From an uncultured Gemmatimonadota bacterium (lineage in GTDB: Bacteria > Gemmatimonadota > Gemmatimonadetes > Palauibacterales > Palauibacteraceae): a stretch of DNA of 64,000 nucleotides. The notes below the pieces were generated by a model that was not told where the DNA came from, did no database searches, and saw nothing but the letters and a program-made list of their open reading frames with translations. Every line of letters starts with the position of its first letter. The stretch's first letter is position 1. Both the position numbers and the translations under genes were made by a program. The stretch spans positions 245,305 through 309,304 of the forward strand of contig CAJWLK010000002.1 in the NCBI GenBank assembly GCA_913043255.1, read 5' to 3'. Below are positions 1-7,872 of this stretch, piece after piece.

Positions 1-1820
1 TCTGCCGGTGAAATACCTGGAATTCTGGAAGCTTGCCCTAAAGTTTGAGGTTGAACAGCGGACAATTTTTGTCGTGCTTCAAAAGAAAGGGATTCAAAAC
101 TTTCGTAGGGCAAATCCGCCCTTAATGGTGTCTCTCCGCGTTGTTCTAATTCCTCAGCCCTCTCTCGGTCACGCGCAACGTATCCAGCATATTTTAAGTC
201 CATCTCTACTGTCGCAAGTGCGTCGGAGTCGAAATCGACTTCCGAAAACAACCCGCCTGGATGAACCAACTCTGCAAGCCTCACCTCTGGGCGAAGCAGC
301 ACCCGTGCAAGCGGGGAAGTCTCCTTCAAGGGCGACCCACCCACGGAACCCAAGTAACTAGCCATTTCTTCAGGTGTGACACGGGATTTCTCTACCCAAT
401 TCCTTATGCGCTCGAGTTCTTTTTTGCTGCGCGCAAGCAAATGTCGTTGCTTCTCATCGAGCAACCCAAGCTCGAGTGCCCTTCCTCCCAACCGTTCCAA
501 GCAATTGTCTTGCCTTAATAACAGGCGAAATTCTGCACGAGAGGTAAAAAGGCGGTACGGTTCGTCCACACCTTTGGTAACGAGATCATCGATAAGCACT
601 CCCAAGAAAGCCTCATCGCGACGGGGAATCCATGGTTCCTCTCCCATTGAGGACCGCCCAGCGTTGATTCCTGCGACAATGCCCTGTCCAGCGGCCTCTT
701 CATACCCAGTGGTTCCGTTAATCTGTCCTGCAAAATAAAGACCAGGCAATACCTTTAGCTCTAGTGTTGATTTTAGTTGTAGCGGTGGAAAGTAATCGTA
801 TTCAATGGCATACCCCGGCTGAGTCATCGTCACCCGATCCAAGCCCGGAACTCGCGCCAAGAATTCCCGCTGGACTTCCGGAGGCAGTGAAGTGGAGAGC
901 CCGTTCACATATAACTCATTTGTCTCCGCTCCTTCCGGTTCCAAAAACACCTGATGAGAATCCGCATCAGGGAACTTGAAGATCTTATCTTCAATCGAAG
1001 GGCAGTATCGGGGTCCTCTAGAACCAATTTCACCACCATACATGGCCGATTGCTCAAGGTTTTCGGACACGATGGCTTTGACTTCAGGCCCAGCCCGCAC
1101 CAACCAGCATGGGATGCGAGAAAGGCCTCCCGTCTTTTCCCAGTGGGAGAATCGGCCCGGATCAGGATCGCTGTCCTGACGATCGAGTTTCTCGAAATCC
1201 ACTGTGCGACCGTCCACACGTGGGGGGGTACCCGTTTTGAACCGGTCCACCTCGAGTCCCAACCCTAAGAGTTGCTCTGCAAGTGTCACAACCGGCGCGT
1301 CCCCCGCACGGCCTCCTTCCATTCTTTTCCCTACGCCGATCCGAATTGCTCCTCGTAAAAAAGTCCCAGCTGTAAGGACAATATGGCCACTGGTAAAACA
1401 CGTTCCATCGGCACACTCAAGCCCAACGACTCGACCACCGGACACCGTAAGTCGTTGCACGGTAGCCTGATAGAGATCTAAGCCGTTCACACGTTCCAGT
1501 TCCCGACGGACTTCCCGGGGATACAAACCACGATCACATTGTGCACGTGGTGCCCACACTGCAGGTCCTTTGGATCGGTTAAGTGTACGGAAATGGAGAG
1601 TTGTCCGGTCGGTCGCACGCCCCATAATCCCTCCCAAGGCGTCTACTTCCCGCGCCACTGTTCCCTTTGCAACACCACCAATAGCCGGGTTGCAGGACAT
1701 TTGACCAACCCGGGCCAAGAACGAGGTAACCAACAGTGTTCGCGCACCGGTTCGTGCCGCTGCACTAGCAGCTTCGCACCCCGCATGACCACCGCCGATC
1801 ACGATTACATCATATCGCAT
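1..1820 (-). CDS. mnmG: tRNA uridine-5-carboxymethylaminomethyl modification enzyme MnmG (GidA), 3' end cut by window
   Basis: This FAD-binding enzyme works with MnmE to place the (carboxymethyl)aminomethyl group on C5 of wobble uridine U34 of certain tRNAs. The reverse strand starts at ATG 1820 with a Rossmann motif GGGHAGCEAA at about residues 9-18, followed by QMSCNPAIGG and KEVDALGG-like blocks. Later come GTPPR, GPRYCPSIEDK, FLEPEG, FAGQINGTTGYEEAAGQG and FTSRAEFRLLLRQDN, all in one uninterrupted frame. About 606 residues are visible of a family length near 620-630, and the frame is still open at base 1 near the usual C-terminal GQASRIPG motif, so only the last residues are missing. The start has no clear Shine-Dalgarno. 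It lies 133 bp from the divergent glycosylase gene and belongs with mnmE at 2771-4150. Confidence 0.97.
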   Translation of the reverse strand, partial: MRYDVIVIGGGHAGCEAASAAARTGARTLLVTSFLARVGQMSCNPAIGGVAKGTVAREVDALGGIMGRATDRTTLHFRTLNRSKGPAVWAPRAQCDRGLYPREVRRELERVNGLDLYQATVQRLTVSGGRVVGLECADGTCFTSGHIVLTAGTFLRGAIRIGVGKRMEGGRAGDAPVVTLAEQLLGLGLEVDRFKTGTPPRVDGRTVDFEKLDRQDSDPDPGRFSHWEKTGGLSRIPCWLVRAGPEVKAIVSENLEQSAMYGGEIGSRGPRYCPSIEDKIFKFPDADSHQVFLEPEGAETNELYVNGLSTSLPPEVQREFLARVPGLDRVTMTQPGYAIEYDYFPPLQLKSTLELKVLPGLYFAGQINGTTGYEEAAGQGIVAGINAGRSSMGEEPWIPRRDEAFLGVLIDDLVTKGVDEPYRLFTSRAEFRLLLRQDNCLERLGGRALELGLLDEKQRHLLARSKKELERIRNWVEKSRVTPEEMASYLGSVGGSPLKETSPLARVLLRPEVRLAELVHPGGLFSEVDFDSDALATVEMDLKYAGYVARDRERAEELEQRGETPLRADLPYESFESLSFEARQKLSAVQPQTLGQASRIPGISPA

Positions 1821-1953
1821 AGACGTGACTATAGAGGCAACTTTCGCTGCAGACCACCACGCGAGTTAAAATTCGTTATGTTCAAGGCACGTTCTCTAAT
1901 TAGAGGTGTATCACTTTGTCTACGAACAGATCAAGAAAGCTTGGAGCGCCTGC

Positions 1954-2751
1954 ATGATAGAATTGCCTGCCGTTGAACGCATGATTGAAGACATCGCCGG
2001 TTATACCACTGGTAAAACCGTTTCAACCATTTGTATGGATGATCCCGAGGTTGTTGAGCTTGATGGCGATCTGGTTCATGAACACCTCGAAAACCATGCT
2101 GTAGACTCGGTGGAACGACACGGAAGATATGTCGTTCTCCGCTTCCGCTCCGATTATAGCTTAGTTATGGATATGGGGGATGATGGAAACCTCCGGCTAG
2201 AATCCCAAACGGCTCCCCCCACAGCACGTACTAAGATTCGGTTACAGTTCGCAGCTGGACGAGAGCTTCGCTTTTCATCTTCCGGCGATGAAGGCCTCGT
2301 TCAAGCGGTCAGAGGAGACGAATTTAGCGATTCGGGGGCACTTGAGAAGTTGGGCATCGACCCCTTGAGCGAAGAGCTCACCTTAGAATTATTTGAGAGC
2401 CTCGCCTTGAAAAATGGCAGATCAACATTAAAAGGTTTTCTGCTCAACCAGAAAGCCATAGCAGGCATTGGAAATGAATATGCTGACGAAATTTGTTTTC
2501 AAGCGGGCGTCCGACCCGATCTTAAGGTGGCTGACCTAGGAAAAGAGCAGCTGCAGCGACTTCACCGATATCTCAAACGCGTGCTGCGGCGGGCCACACT
2601 CCACTCGAGTGCAGCACATTCTGATCCTGGTTGGCTAATTAATTCGCGCGGAAGCGGAAGTTCCTGTCCTCGATGCCAGCACGCCCTAGAATCTCGGCGT
2701 ATCACCGGACGAAAGACAGTAATTTGTCCGAGGTGTCAGCGAGCCGCATAA
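1954..2751 (+). CDS. Fpg/Nei-family DNA glycosylase homologue lacking the catalytic N-terminal proline
   Basis: The 265-residue protein has the formamidopyrimidine-DNA glycosylase fold. Its N-terminus reads MIELPAVE where MutM has MPELPEVE. A beta-sandwich domain is followed by the helix-two-turn-helix block with GIGNEYADE at about residues 172-180, which keeps the conserved Asn. A C-terminal zinc finger (CPRC, then GRKTVICPRC) keeps the Arg that contacts DNA. The start at ATG 1954 is supported by GGAG seven bases upstream and by the MxELP alignment; an upstream in-frame ATG at 1906 would hide that motif. Residue 2 is Ile instead of the Pro nucleophile used by MutM and Nei, and the MutM Lys57 position looks like Arg. 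Base-excision repair is the family role. Whether this member has lyase activity is doubtful, and other Fpg-like proteins beginning MIELPE are known. Confidence 0.85.
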   Translation: MIELPAVERMIEDIAGYTTGKTVSTICMDDPEVVELDGDLVHEHLENHAVDSVERHGRYVVLRFRSDYSLVMDMGDDGNLRLESQTAPPTARTKIRLQFAAGRELRFSSSGDEGLVQAVRGDEFSDSGALEKLGIDPLSEELTLELFESLALKNGRSTLKGFLLNQKAIAGIGNEYADEICFQAGVRPDLKVADLGKEQLQRLHRYLKRVLRRATLHSSAAHSDPGWLINSRGSGSSCPRCQHALESRRITGRKTVICPRCQRAA

Positions 2752-2770
2752 CTTTTATCCTCATAAGAAG

Positions 2771-4150
2771 CTACTTGCCCACACAAAACCGTTGGAAAAT
2801 TGAGTCCAACACATCTTCTACATCCGTAATCCCTATTAAGGACTCCAAAGCATCTGCTGCCGCTGTGAGGTGCGTGTTCGAAATCTCCATCGGGTAACCT
2901 CTGCCGACCACGGACCCAAACTCTTTTAAGTCGCGTTTCGCCGACTCCAAGGCTCGTATATGGCGTTTACGAGTTACAAGGGCAGGTTCACCGGAAGCAT
3001 GAAGATTAGCAAACATCTCTTGTACCAAGGCGTCGCAAAGCTCCGGTAAGCCCTCTCCAGTGATCGACGAAACAGGAATGGCTGCCCCCATTAATTCATC
3101 GCGACTCTCCATCGTTACAACACCTTCATGGTGATCGGTTAAATCTGCTTTCGTCCGAATAACGATGAGTGTTGTACCTAATTGGCGGATCTCTTTCACA
3201 AGATCCAAATCAGCGCGAGAGGCACCTCCTTCGTGATCCACACAAAGGAGTACGACGTCTGCGCGGTCCAAATACCCACGTGCAATTTCGATTCCTAGCT
3301 CTTCAATGGGTTCCGCATCATCCCTAACGCCAGCTGTATCGACTAGCGTAAAGGGGTATCCTTCAATCGTAATATCGGCTTCGACTGCGTCCCGCGTTGT
3401 TCCTGGCGTCTCTGTAACGATCGAACGGTCGCTGCCCTGTAAGATGTTGAAAAGACTAGACTTACCAACATTAGGTCTGCCAAAAATCGCGATTAAAGCT
3501 CCGGTCCGCAAGCGCGTTCCCTCTGATGCGTGACGAAGGAGGTAATTGATTTCTTCTTTCAAACCTTCCGCAAGCGACAGAATGCGCTCAATTGGTATTG
3601 GGCCGTCGTCTTCTTCAGGAAAGTCAATGTCGTACCCAATGGCTGCTTGAACTTCCAACAACCGTTGACGGAGGGCTGTGACCCGACCAGATAGGGCTCC
3701 GCTCAAATGCGACATAGCCGACCCGTGATAAGCGATACTTGTGGAATCGATCAGGTCCAGCGTCGCCTCTGCTTGGATCAGGTCCAGCTTCCCGTTGAGA
3801 TACGCCCTTTTAGTAAACTCTCCCGGTCCCGCTACTCGCGCACCAAGAGAACAGGCCGCATCGACAATTAGAGCAGAGATCAACGCGCCGCCGTGACAGC
3901 TTATTTCTATCGTGTCTTCACCCGTGTACGAGTGCGGATTTTCGAAATGCGTTACTAACACTCGATCCAAGGTCCGCCCCCTGGAATCATGAATGAGGCT
4001 CAATAGAGCTTCTCGAGGACGGCCCTTCGCGAGGCCAAGCGTGGACCCTATTTCAAAAGCTTGTGGTCCACTGATCCTGACTAAGGCGATTCCGCCTCTA
4101 CCAGGAGCCGTCGATACAGCCGCAATTGTATCGTCAGATGAAAATTTCAT
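2771..4150 (-). CDS. mnmE: tRNA modification GTPase MnmE (TrmE)
   Basis: MnmE is the dimeric, formyl-tetrahydrofolate-binding GTPase that partners MnmG in U34 modification. I chose ATG 4150 because the conserved N-terminus (DDTIAAVSTAPGRGGIALVRISG) begins directly after it; an in-frame ATG at 4225 adds 25 unconserved residues. The protein is 459 residues, as usual. The embedded G domain shows GRPNVGKSS (G1), DTAGVRD (G3) and TKAD (G4), and the C-terminus ends FCVGK, the CIGK-type motif whose Cys is conserved. G4 has Thr where most members have Asn, which some GTPases tolerate. The gene is convergent with the glycosylase gene (19 bp gap) and divergent from the DUF1207-like gene, so it is split from both yidC and mnmG by plus-strand genes. 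Confidence 0.97.
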   Translation of the reverse strand: MKFSSDDTIAAVSTAPGRGGIALVRISGPQAFEIGSTLGLAKGRPREALLSLIHDSRGRTLDRVLVTHFENPHSYTGEDTIEISCHGGALISALIVDAACSLGARVAGPGEFTKRAYLNGKLDLIQAEATLDLIDSTSIAYHGSAMSHLSGALSGRVTALRQRLLEVQAAIGYDIDFPEEDDGPIPIERILSLAEGLKEEINYLLRHASEGTRLRTGALIAIFGRPNVGKSSLFNILQGSDRSIVTETPGTTRDAVEADITIEGYPFTLVDTAGVRDDAEPIEELGIEIARGYLDRADVVLLCVDHEGGASRADLDLVKEIRQLGTTLIVIRTKADLTDHHEGVVTMESRDELMGAAIPVSSITGEGLPELCDALVQEMFANLHASGEPALVTRKRHIRALESAKRDLKEFGSVVGRGYPMEISNTHLTAAADALESLIGITDVEDVLDSIFQRFCVGK

Positions 4151-4216
4151 AGCCTGCAAGCTACGGGCAATGTTGGGTCCTACGCATTCTCCGCCTGAAT
4201 TCCCTAAGTTTGACTC

Positions 4217-5116
4217 ATGTTTCAACTCAGCGGTTCACTGGGCACTTACCTAGCCAAGCAAAGTCATTGCGTGCGGTCAGCTCACCATGTATCAACTGCA
4301 CTCGTCTTGAGCTTTCTCATGGCTGGCCTATCCGGAACAGAATTTTTATTTGGCCAGTCGGCTATCCGTTCCACTGTTGAAGAGATTCATGATGCGAACG
4401 GGTTTCCATTTGTTGTGCCAGCCAGTTCGCCACTTGAACCCGTTCATCGAATTGCAGTGGCAATCGTTGATCGAGACACGGTTAAGCGAACGATTGGCTT
4501 GGCTGAGTTTGGTGACCGTTTGGGCTTTTGGATTGTCCGCGCACCCCATGCAAAGTTTGAACTCGCAGGCGCCTTACAGGGAGGTGTATCATCCCGGTTC
4601 GATCTTGGCCAACCTCGTCTTGATCTCCTAGAAATCCACTACAGAGCTGGCTTCCTTTTACGGGCCCGAGTCGGAGCCGTCGCAGCCCGAGTGGAACTCT
4701 ATCATGTCAGTTCTCATCTCGGTGACGAACTTATGGCCCGACACGATCTTGACCCCATCAGTACAAGCAGAGAGGGGCTGGAAATTTTGCTCCAAGTCTC
4801 ACCATCGCCAGGGATCCGGTTTTACGGAGGGCCAGGTTTTTTGCTTAAATCATCCAGCGATTTTTCAACCCCTTCTTTACGTGCTGGAGGAGACTGGCAG
4901 TCGCCTGGAAACAGTCTAATACCTGGGTATGCCACAGTAGATGTTTTTAGTTGGTCGGAGTTAAATTGGCGACCTCAAGTCGCTGCAGAGGTCGGGGTAA
5001 CGCTTGGGAAACATGCGCGAATTGGATTGATGCTTGGACTTGGGCCTTCTCGCGCAGAACAGTTTTTCCGCGATAACGAAACCATCTTTGGACTTTCCGC
5101 TTCTTACGTTCGCTGA
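4217..5116 (+). CDS. Probable outer-membrane protein, DUF1207-like
   Basis: This 299-residue protein has a hydrophobic stretch at about residues 25-47 ending LFGQS, which reads as a signal peptide. Alternating short strands, many Gly/aromatic residues and the motif HVSSHLGDE follow; that motif is typical of DUF1207 proteins, thought to be outer-membrane barrels. No enzymatic motif is seen. ATG 4217 has no convincing Shine-Dalgarno, and a later start such as GTG 4271 would give a more standard signal peptide. The gene is inserted on the opposite strand between yidC and mnmE, and its last 13 bp overlap the 3' end of yidC. Function is unknown. Confidence 0.65.
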   Translation: MFQLSGSLGTYLAKQSHCVRSAHHVSTALVLSFLMAGLSGTEFLFGQSAIRSTVEEIHDANGFPFVVPASSPLEPVHRIAVAIVDRDTVKRTIGLAEFGDRLGFWIVRAPHAKFELAGALQGGVSSRFDLGQPRLDLLEIHYRAGFLLRARVGAVAARVELYHVSSHLGDELMARHDLDPISTSREGLEILLQVSPSPGIRFYGGPGFLLKSSSDFSTPSLRAGGDWQSPGNSLIPGYATVDVFSWSELNWRPQVAAEVGVTLGKHARIGLMLGLGPSRAEQFFRDNETIFGLSASYVR

Positions 5117-6897
5117 TCGAAACGTTTTTTACGTTTCCCCTTCCCTCGTGACCTTTTCACACGACCCGCTCCCCTCGCCCCTGGGTGACCCTTCGTTTCT
5201 CCTGATATAACAGACTCAGAAGAAGCACCCGGTTTTGCCTTTCTTCGTTCTCGAGACAAATACATTTGCTGTGGAAGCGAGGCGATGTTTGACGCTGCAT
5301 AGTACATGTTCAGACCCGCTGCAAAGCGAGCAAACATGAACGTGAAGACTACTGGTAGAACGTACGTGAACATTTTCATCTGGGGGTTTGTTTCCATGCC
5401 ACGCTGCCCTATCCAGCTCAACAGCATCATCGAACCACCCATAACAAGTGGAACGACATAAATCGGGTCATTAAGCGACAGGTCTGGAATCCAGAGGAAT
5501 GGCACACCCCGGAATTCAATAGTGTTTTGAAAGACAAAAAACAACGTAATCAGAATCGGAAAGGGAAGGAGCATTGGAAGACAAGAACCCAACGGGTTAA
5601 CACCGTGTTCCTTGTAAACCTTCATCATTTCCTGCTGAAGCATCTGGGGATTTTCTTTATGACGCTCCTGTATACGTTTGATCTCTGGCTGGATCGCCAT
5701 CTGCTTCATTTGTTGGCGCATAGAAATTTGGTAAAGTGGGAAAAGGACTATCCGTGATAATACACCGAACAGAATCAAGACCCATCCGTATGCCAGATCA
5801 AACGCCTCATGCAGCCAAATGAGGATGCCAACCATTAGATTTCCGAACGGCCGGATGAACCATTGCAACCATGACCACCCAAACGGGTTTACGTTCTCGA
5901 AATCCTGCCCGATTGCCTGAAGGCGCCCAAAGTCCTGCGGCCCAACATAAGCAGCATATTCAAACCCGACTGTTCCAGCCCGCACAGGCACCGTTACTTC
6001 CATTGCGGCGGCATTCTCCTCGTCCAGTCCCCGCATTACAACACCACCGAAGCCTCCGCCTGTCTCAGGCGCAACAAGTGCTGCTAGCCAATACTTCGAC
6101 TTAGAAGCGGCCCAACTGAAGGGGCCACCACGGATAGCACGCCTTTCCCCATCTTCCAGGCCCCGGAGAGGCTCACTTACTATGGCCCCTGTCTTTTCGC
6201 GCGTGGCAAGCGCCAATCGCGAAACATCTTCCCGTTCGTTAGCCTCGTTCATCGCAATTCCCCGGCCGAGCCCAATTAGAACGGAGTATCCCCGATCTCC
6301 TAACCCTTCGAGCCCCCCCTGTCCCTCTATACGATAATCATCCGGGAAGAAGCGGTAAGTGACCTCAAAAGCTAAGGGGCTATCACCAAGCTGCCCTACG
6401 AAACGAAGCTCATCTCCATCCTCTTGCACTTCGAGCGCATCTGCCGATGACGTGAACACAACTGAGTTGAGAGAAACGGTGTCCTGCCCGGCAGCTACTC
6501 GATACCCCAAAAGGGCATCCCCTTCGCGAAGAAGCTCCACCAAGGCTCCACCTTCAGCATCCGGCGCGAAGTTCGCGTAATCGCGCATGGTTGCGCTAAC
6601 TAAACGAGCTCCACGTGTATCAAAGCGATACTCGTAAAGGTTTGATGTCACCGTAATGATCTTCCCGACAGCAGGTTCCGTCTCGGGGGCCCCTCCGTCT
6701 GCCGGCATCAATTCAGAAGGCGGGCGGGTTTCATCAGCAACCGGCGACCGTAGCGCAGGCTCATCTCCAACTATTGCGAGCGAATCTTGTCCGAGCGAAG
6801 GAGCCGGAGGAGGCGCGGGAATTGGCGGAAAAAGTAAATTCGACAGAACCATAAGAGCGATCATTAGGCCAATCGCAATCGGAAGTCTACGGTCCAT
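5104..6897 (-). CDS. yidC: Membrane protein insertase YidC
   Basis: YidC inserts and folds inner-membrane proteins, alone or with SecYEG. The 597-residue protein has the Gram-negative layout: an N-terminal transmembrane anchor (residues 5-24), a Pro-rich linker, a large periplasmic beta-domain (about 75-340) and a C-terminal five-helix core. The core contains QISMRQQMKQMAIQPEIK-type cytoplasmic loop sequence and the NPLGSCLPMLLPFPILI helix. The last 45 residues are Lys/Arg-rich, consistent with ribosome binding. ATG 6897 overlaps the yidD stop by one base (TAATG), indicating translational coupling. The 3' end overlaps the convergent DUF1207-like gene by 13 bp. Confidence 0.97.
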   Translation of the reverse strand: MDRRLPIAIGLMIALMVLSNLLFPPIPAPPPAPSLGQDSLAIVGDEPALRSPVADETRPPSELMPADGGAPETEPAVGKIITVTSNLYEYRFDTRGARLVSATMRDYANFAPDAEGGALVELLREGDALLGYRVAAGQDTVSLNSVVFTSSADALEVQEDGDELRFVGQLGDSPLAFEVTYRFFPDDYRIEGQGGLEGLGDRGYSVLIGLGRGIAMNEANEREDVSRLALATREKTGAIVSEPLRGLEDGERRAIRGGPFSWAASKSKYWLAALVAPETGGGFGGVVMRGLDEENAAAMEVTVPVRAGTVGFEYAAYVGPQDFGRLQAIGQDFENVNPFGWSWLQWFIRPFGNLMVGILIWLHEAFDLAYGWVLILFGVLSRIVLFPLYQISMRQQMKQMAIQPEIKRIQERHKENPQMLQQEMMKVYKEHGVNPLGSCLPMLLPFPILITLFFVFQNTIEFRGVPFLWIPDLSLNDPIYVVPLVMGGSMMLLSWIGQRGMETNPQMKMFTYVLPVVFTFMFARFAAGLNMYYAASNIASLPQQMYLSRERRKAKPGASSESVISGETKGHPGARGAGRVKRSRGKGKRKKRFDQRT

Positions 6898-7118
6898 TAG
6901 GCCTCCCGACTCGGGACCGGATCGTAGCCATGCTTACCAAAAGGCCGACAGCGTATTAGTCGTCCCACCACCAATCGTGAGCCTTTGGCTACGCCAAAAT
7001 TACGTATGGCCAATATCGCGTATTCTGAACATGTAGGGTTAAAGCGGCATGCCGTCGGCAACCAAGGAGATACGATCAACTGATACGCACGAATAAGACC
7101 TATAATTGTTGCACGCAT
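6897..7118 (-). CDS. yidD: Membrane protein insertion efficiency factor YidD
   Basis: This 73-residue member of the haemolytic/UPF0161 family helps YidC-dependent insertion at the inner membrane. It has the diagnostic block YQLIVSPWLPTACRFNPTCSEYA near the N-terminus, with both conserved Cys, then a GWRLxxRCxPF-like segment (VVGRLIRCRPF). GGAG lies six bases before ATG 7118. It overlaps rnpA by 19 bp upstream and touches yidC downstream, the normal position for this gene. Confidence 0.95.
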   Translation of the reverse strand: MRATIIGLIRAYQLIVSPWLPTACRFNPTCSEYAILAIRNFGVAKGSRLVVGRLIRCRPFGKHGYDPVPSREA

Positions 7119-7510
7119 ATCATCTCCAGCGGCCCGGTCAGCGATTCGTGCAACTGCTTAAAAGAAGCATCGTAGGCTGGTGGCGTTGCCCGAAATATCA
7201 AATCAATTTCATACCCGCGTTCAAACAGAACCGGCATCCATACTGTACGGGCAATTTCGAGTAACCGACGACGCACTCTGTTACGTTCCACCGAGACATG
7301 ACCGTACTTCGGTACTATGATGGCTATACGAGGGCGTCCAGCACACGACGGAATTGAAAACACTTCGACGAATGGCCCCTTAGCTCGCTCACCCCGCCGG
7401 AGCGTGCGGCGAATATCGCGCGTGCGACGAAGTTTAGCGGCACGGGGTAGTCGGAACCCTAGCCCAGCTTCCGAGCTAACGGCTGCGTCGCTTGGCGCCG
7501 AATTCGTCAC
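7100..7510 (-). CDS. rnpA: Ribonuclease P protein component
   Basis: RnpA is the protein cofactor of RNase P in tRNA 5' maturation. The conserved part starts near residue 17 ([17 protein letters not shown]) and contains the RNR-type signature [14 protein letters not shown]. At 136 residues it is slightly longer than usual because of a non-conserved N-terminal stretch. GTG 7510 is the first plausible start upstream of the conserved region, so the gene overlaps the end of rpmH by 35 bp. Overlap of rpmH and rnpA is known from Thermus, in a more extreme form. The RNase P RNA gene is not in this window. Confidence 0.93.
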   Translation of the reverse strand: MTNSAPSDAAVSSEAGLGFRLPRAAKLRRTRDIRRTLRRGERAKGPFVEVFSIPSCAGRPRIAIIVPKYGHVSVERNRVRRRLLEIARTVWMPVLFERGYEIDLIFRATPPAYDASFKQLHESLTGPLEMICVQQL

Positions 7511-7649
7511 TGACCGTAAGCCGGCGGCGGCCCTTCCTGCGACGCCGAGATAAAACTGCTCGTCCCGCTTTTGTCTTCATCCGGGTCCGAAAGCCATGGT
7601 CTTTGACGCGCTTTCGGTTCGTTGGCCTACTATATGTGGGCTTACCCAT
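7476..7649 (-). CDS. rpmH: 50S ribosomal protein L34
   Basis: L34 is a small basic protein of the large ribosomal subunit. From ATG 7649 the protein reads [20 protein letters not shown], then [21 protein letters not shown], the standard L34 pattern. At 57 residues it has an extra C-terminal tail of about ten residues ending AKRRSR, which runs into the start of rnpA in another frame. It is the first gene of the minus-strand operon rpmH-rnpA-yidD-yidC, served by the promoter at 7714-7743. Confidence 0.95.
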   Translation of the reverse strand: MGKPTYSRPTNRKRVKDHGFRTRMKTKAGRAVLSRRRRKGRRRLTVSDEFGAKRRSR

Positions 7650-7713
7650 GGTTCTTCGCTTAACCTCTAGCTTTCGCCGGCACCAAGGCCAGCTTGTTAA
7701 AACCAAGTCGAGA

Positions 7714-7743
7714 AGTGTAGACAACTGAGGGGAAAAGTGTCAA
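7714..7743 (-). promoter_or_regulatory. Predicted sigma70-type promoter of the rpmH operon
   Basis: On the minus strand a perfect TTGACA (-35, 7738-7743) is followed after 18 bp by TACACT (-10, 7714-7719). It sits about 65 bp before rpmH and faces away from the dnaA promoter. The spacer contains TTTTCCCCT, similar to the variant DnaA-box-like words in the dnaA-dnaN gap, so control by DnaA is possible. Confidence 0.6.
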
Positions 7744-7809
7744 ATCTTTGTTCCACCACCCCTCGTGAAAGAAGACCGAGAAAGATAGCCCATTTCTAAT
7801 CCATACTCG

Positions 7810-7838
7810 TTGACACCATTCGCGGGCCCGTCTACAAT
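7810..7838 (+). promoter_or_regulatory. Predicted sigma70-type promoter of dnaA
   Basis: TTGACA (7810-7815), a 17 bp spacer and TACAAT (7833-7838) form a near-consensus promoter 35 bp upstream of the dnaA ATG. The expected transcription start is around 7845, giving a 5' leader of about 28 nt. Confidence 0.75.
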
Positions 7839-7872
7839 CACTCCCCATTTCTCGTCTTGCCAGCCAAATGTG

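Noticed and set aside
8..1976. Several plus-strand open frames of 60-145 codons over the first 2 kb
   Set aside because: They lie opposite the continuous, clearly conserved MnmG frame and have no ribosome binding site or recognisable motif.
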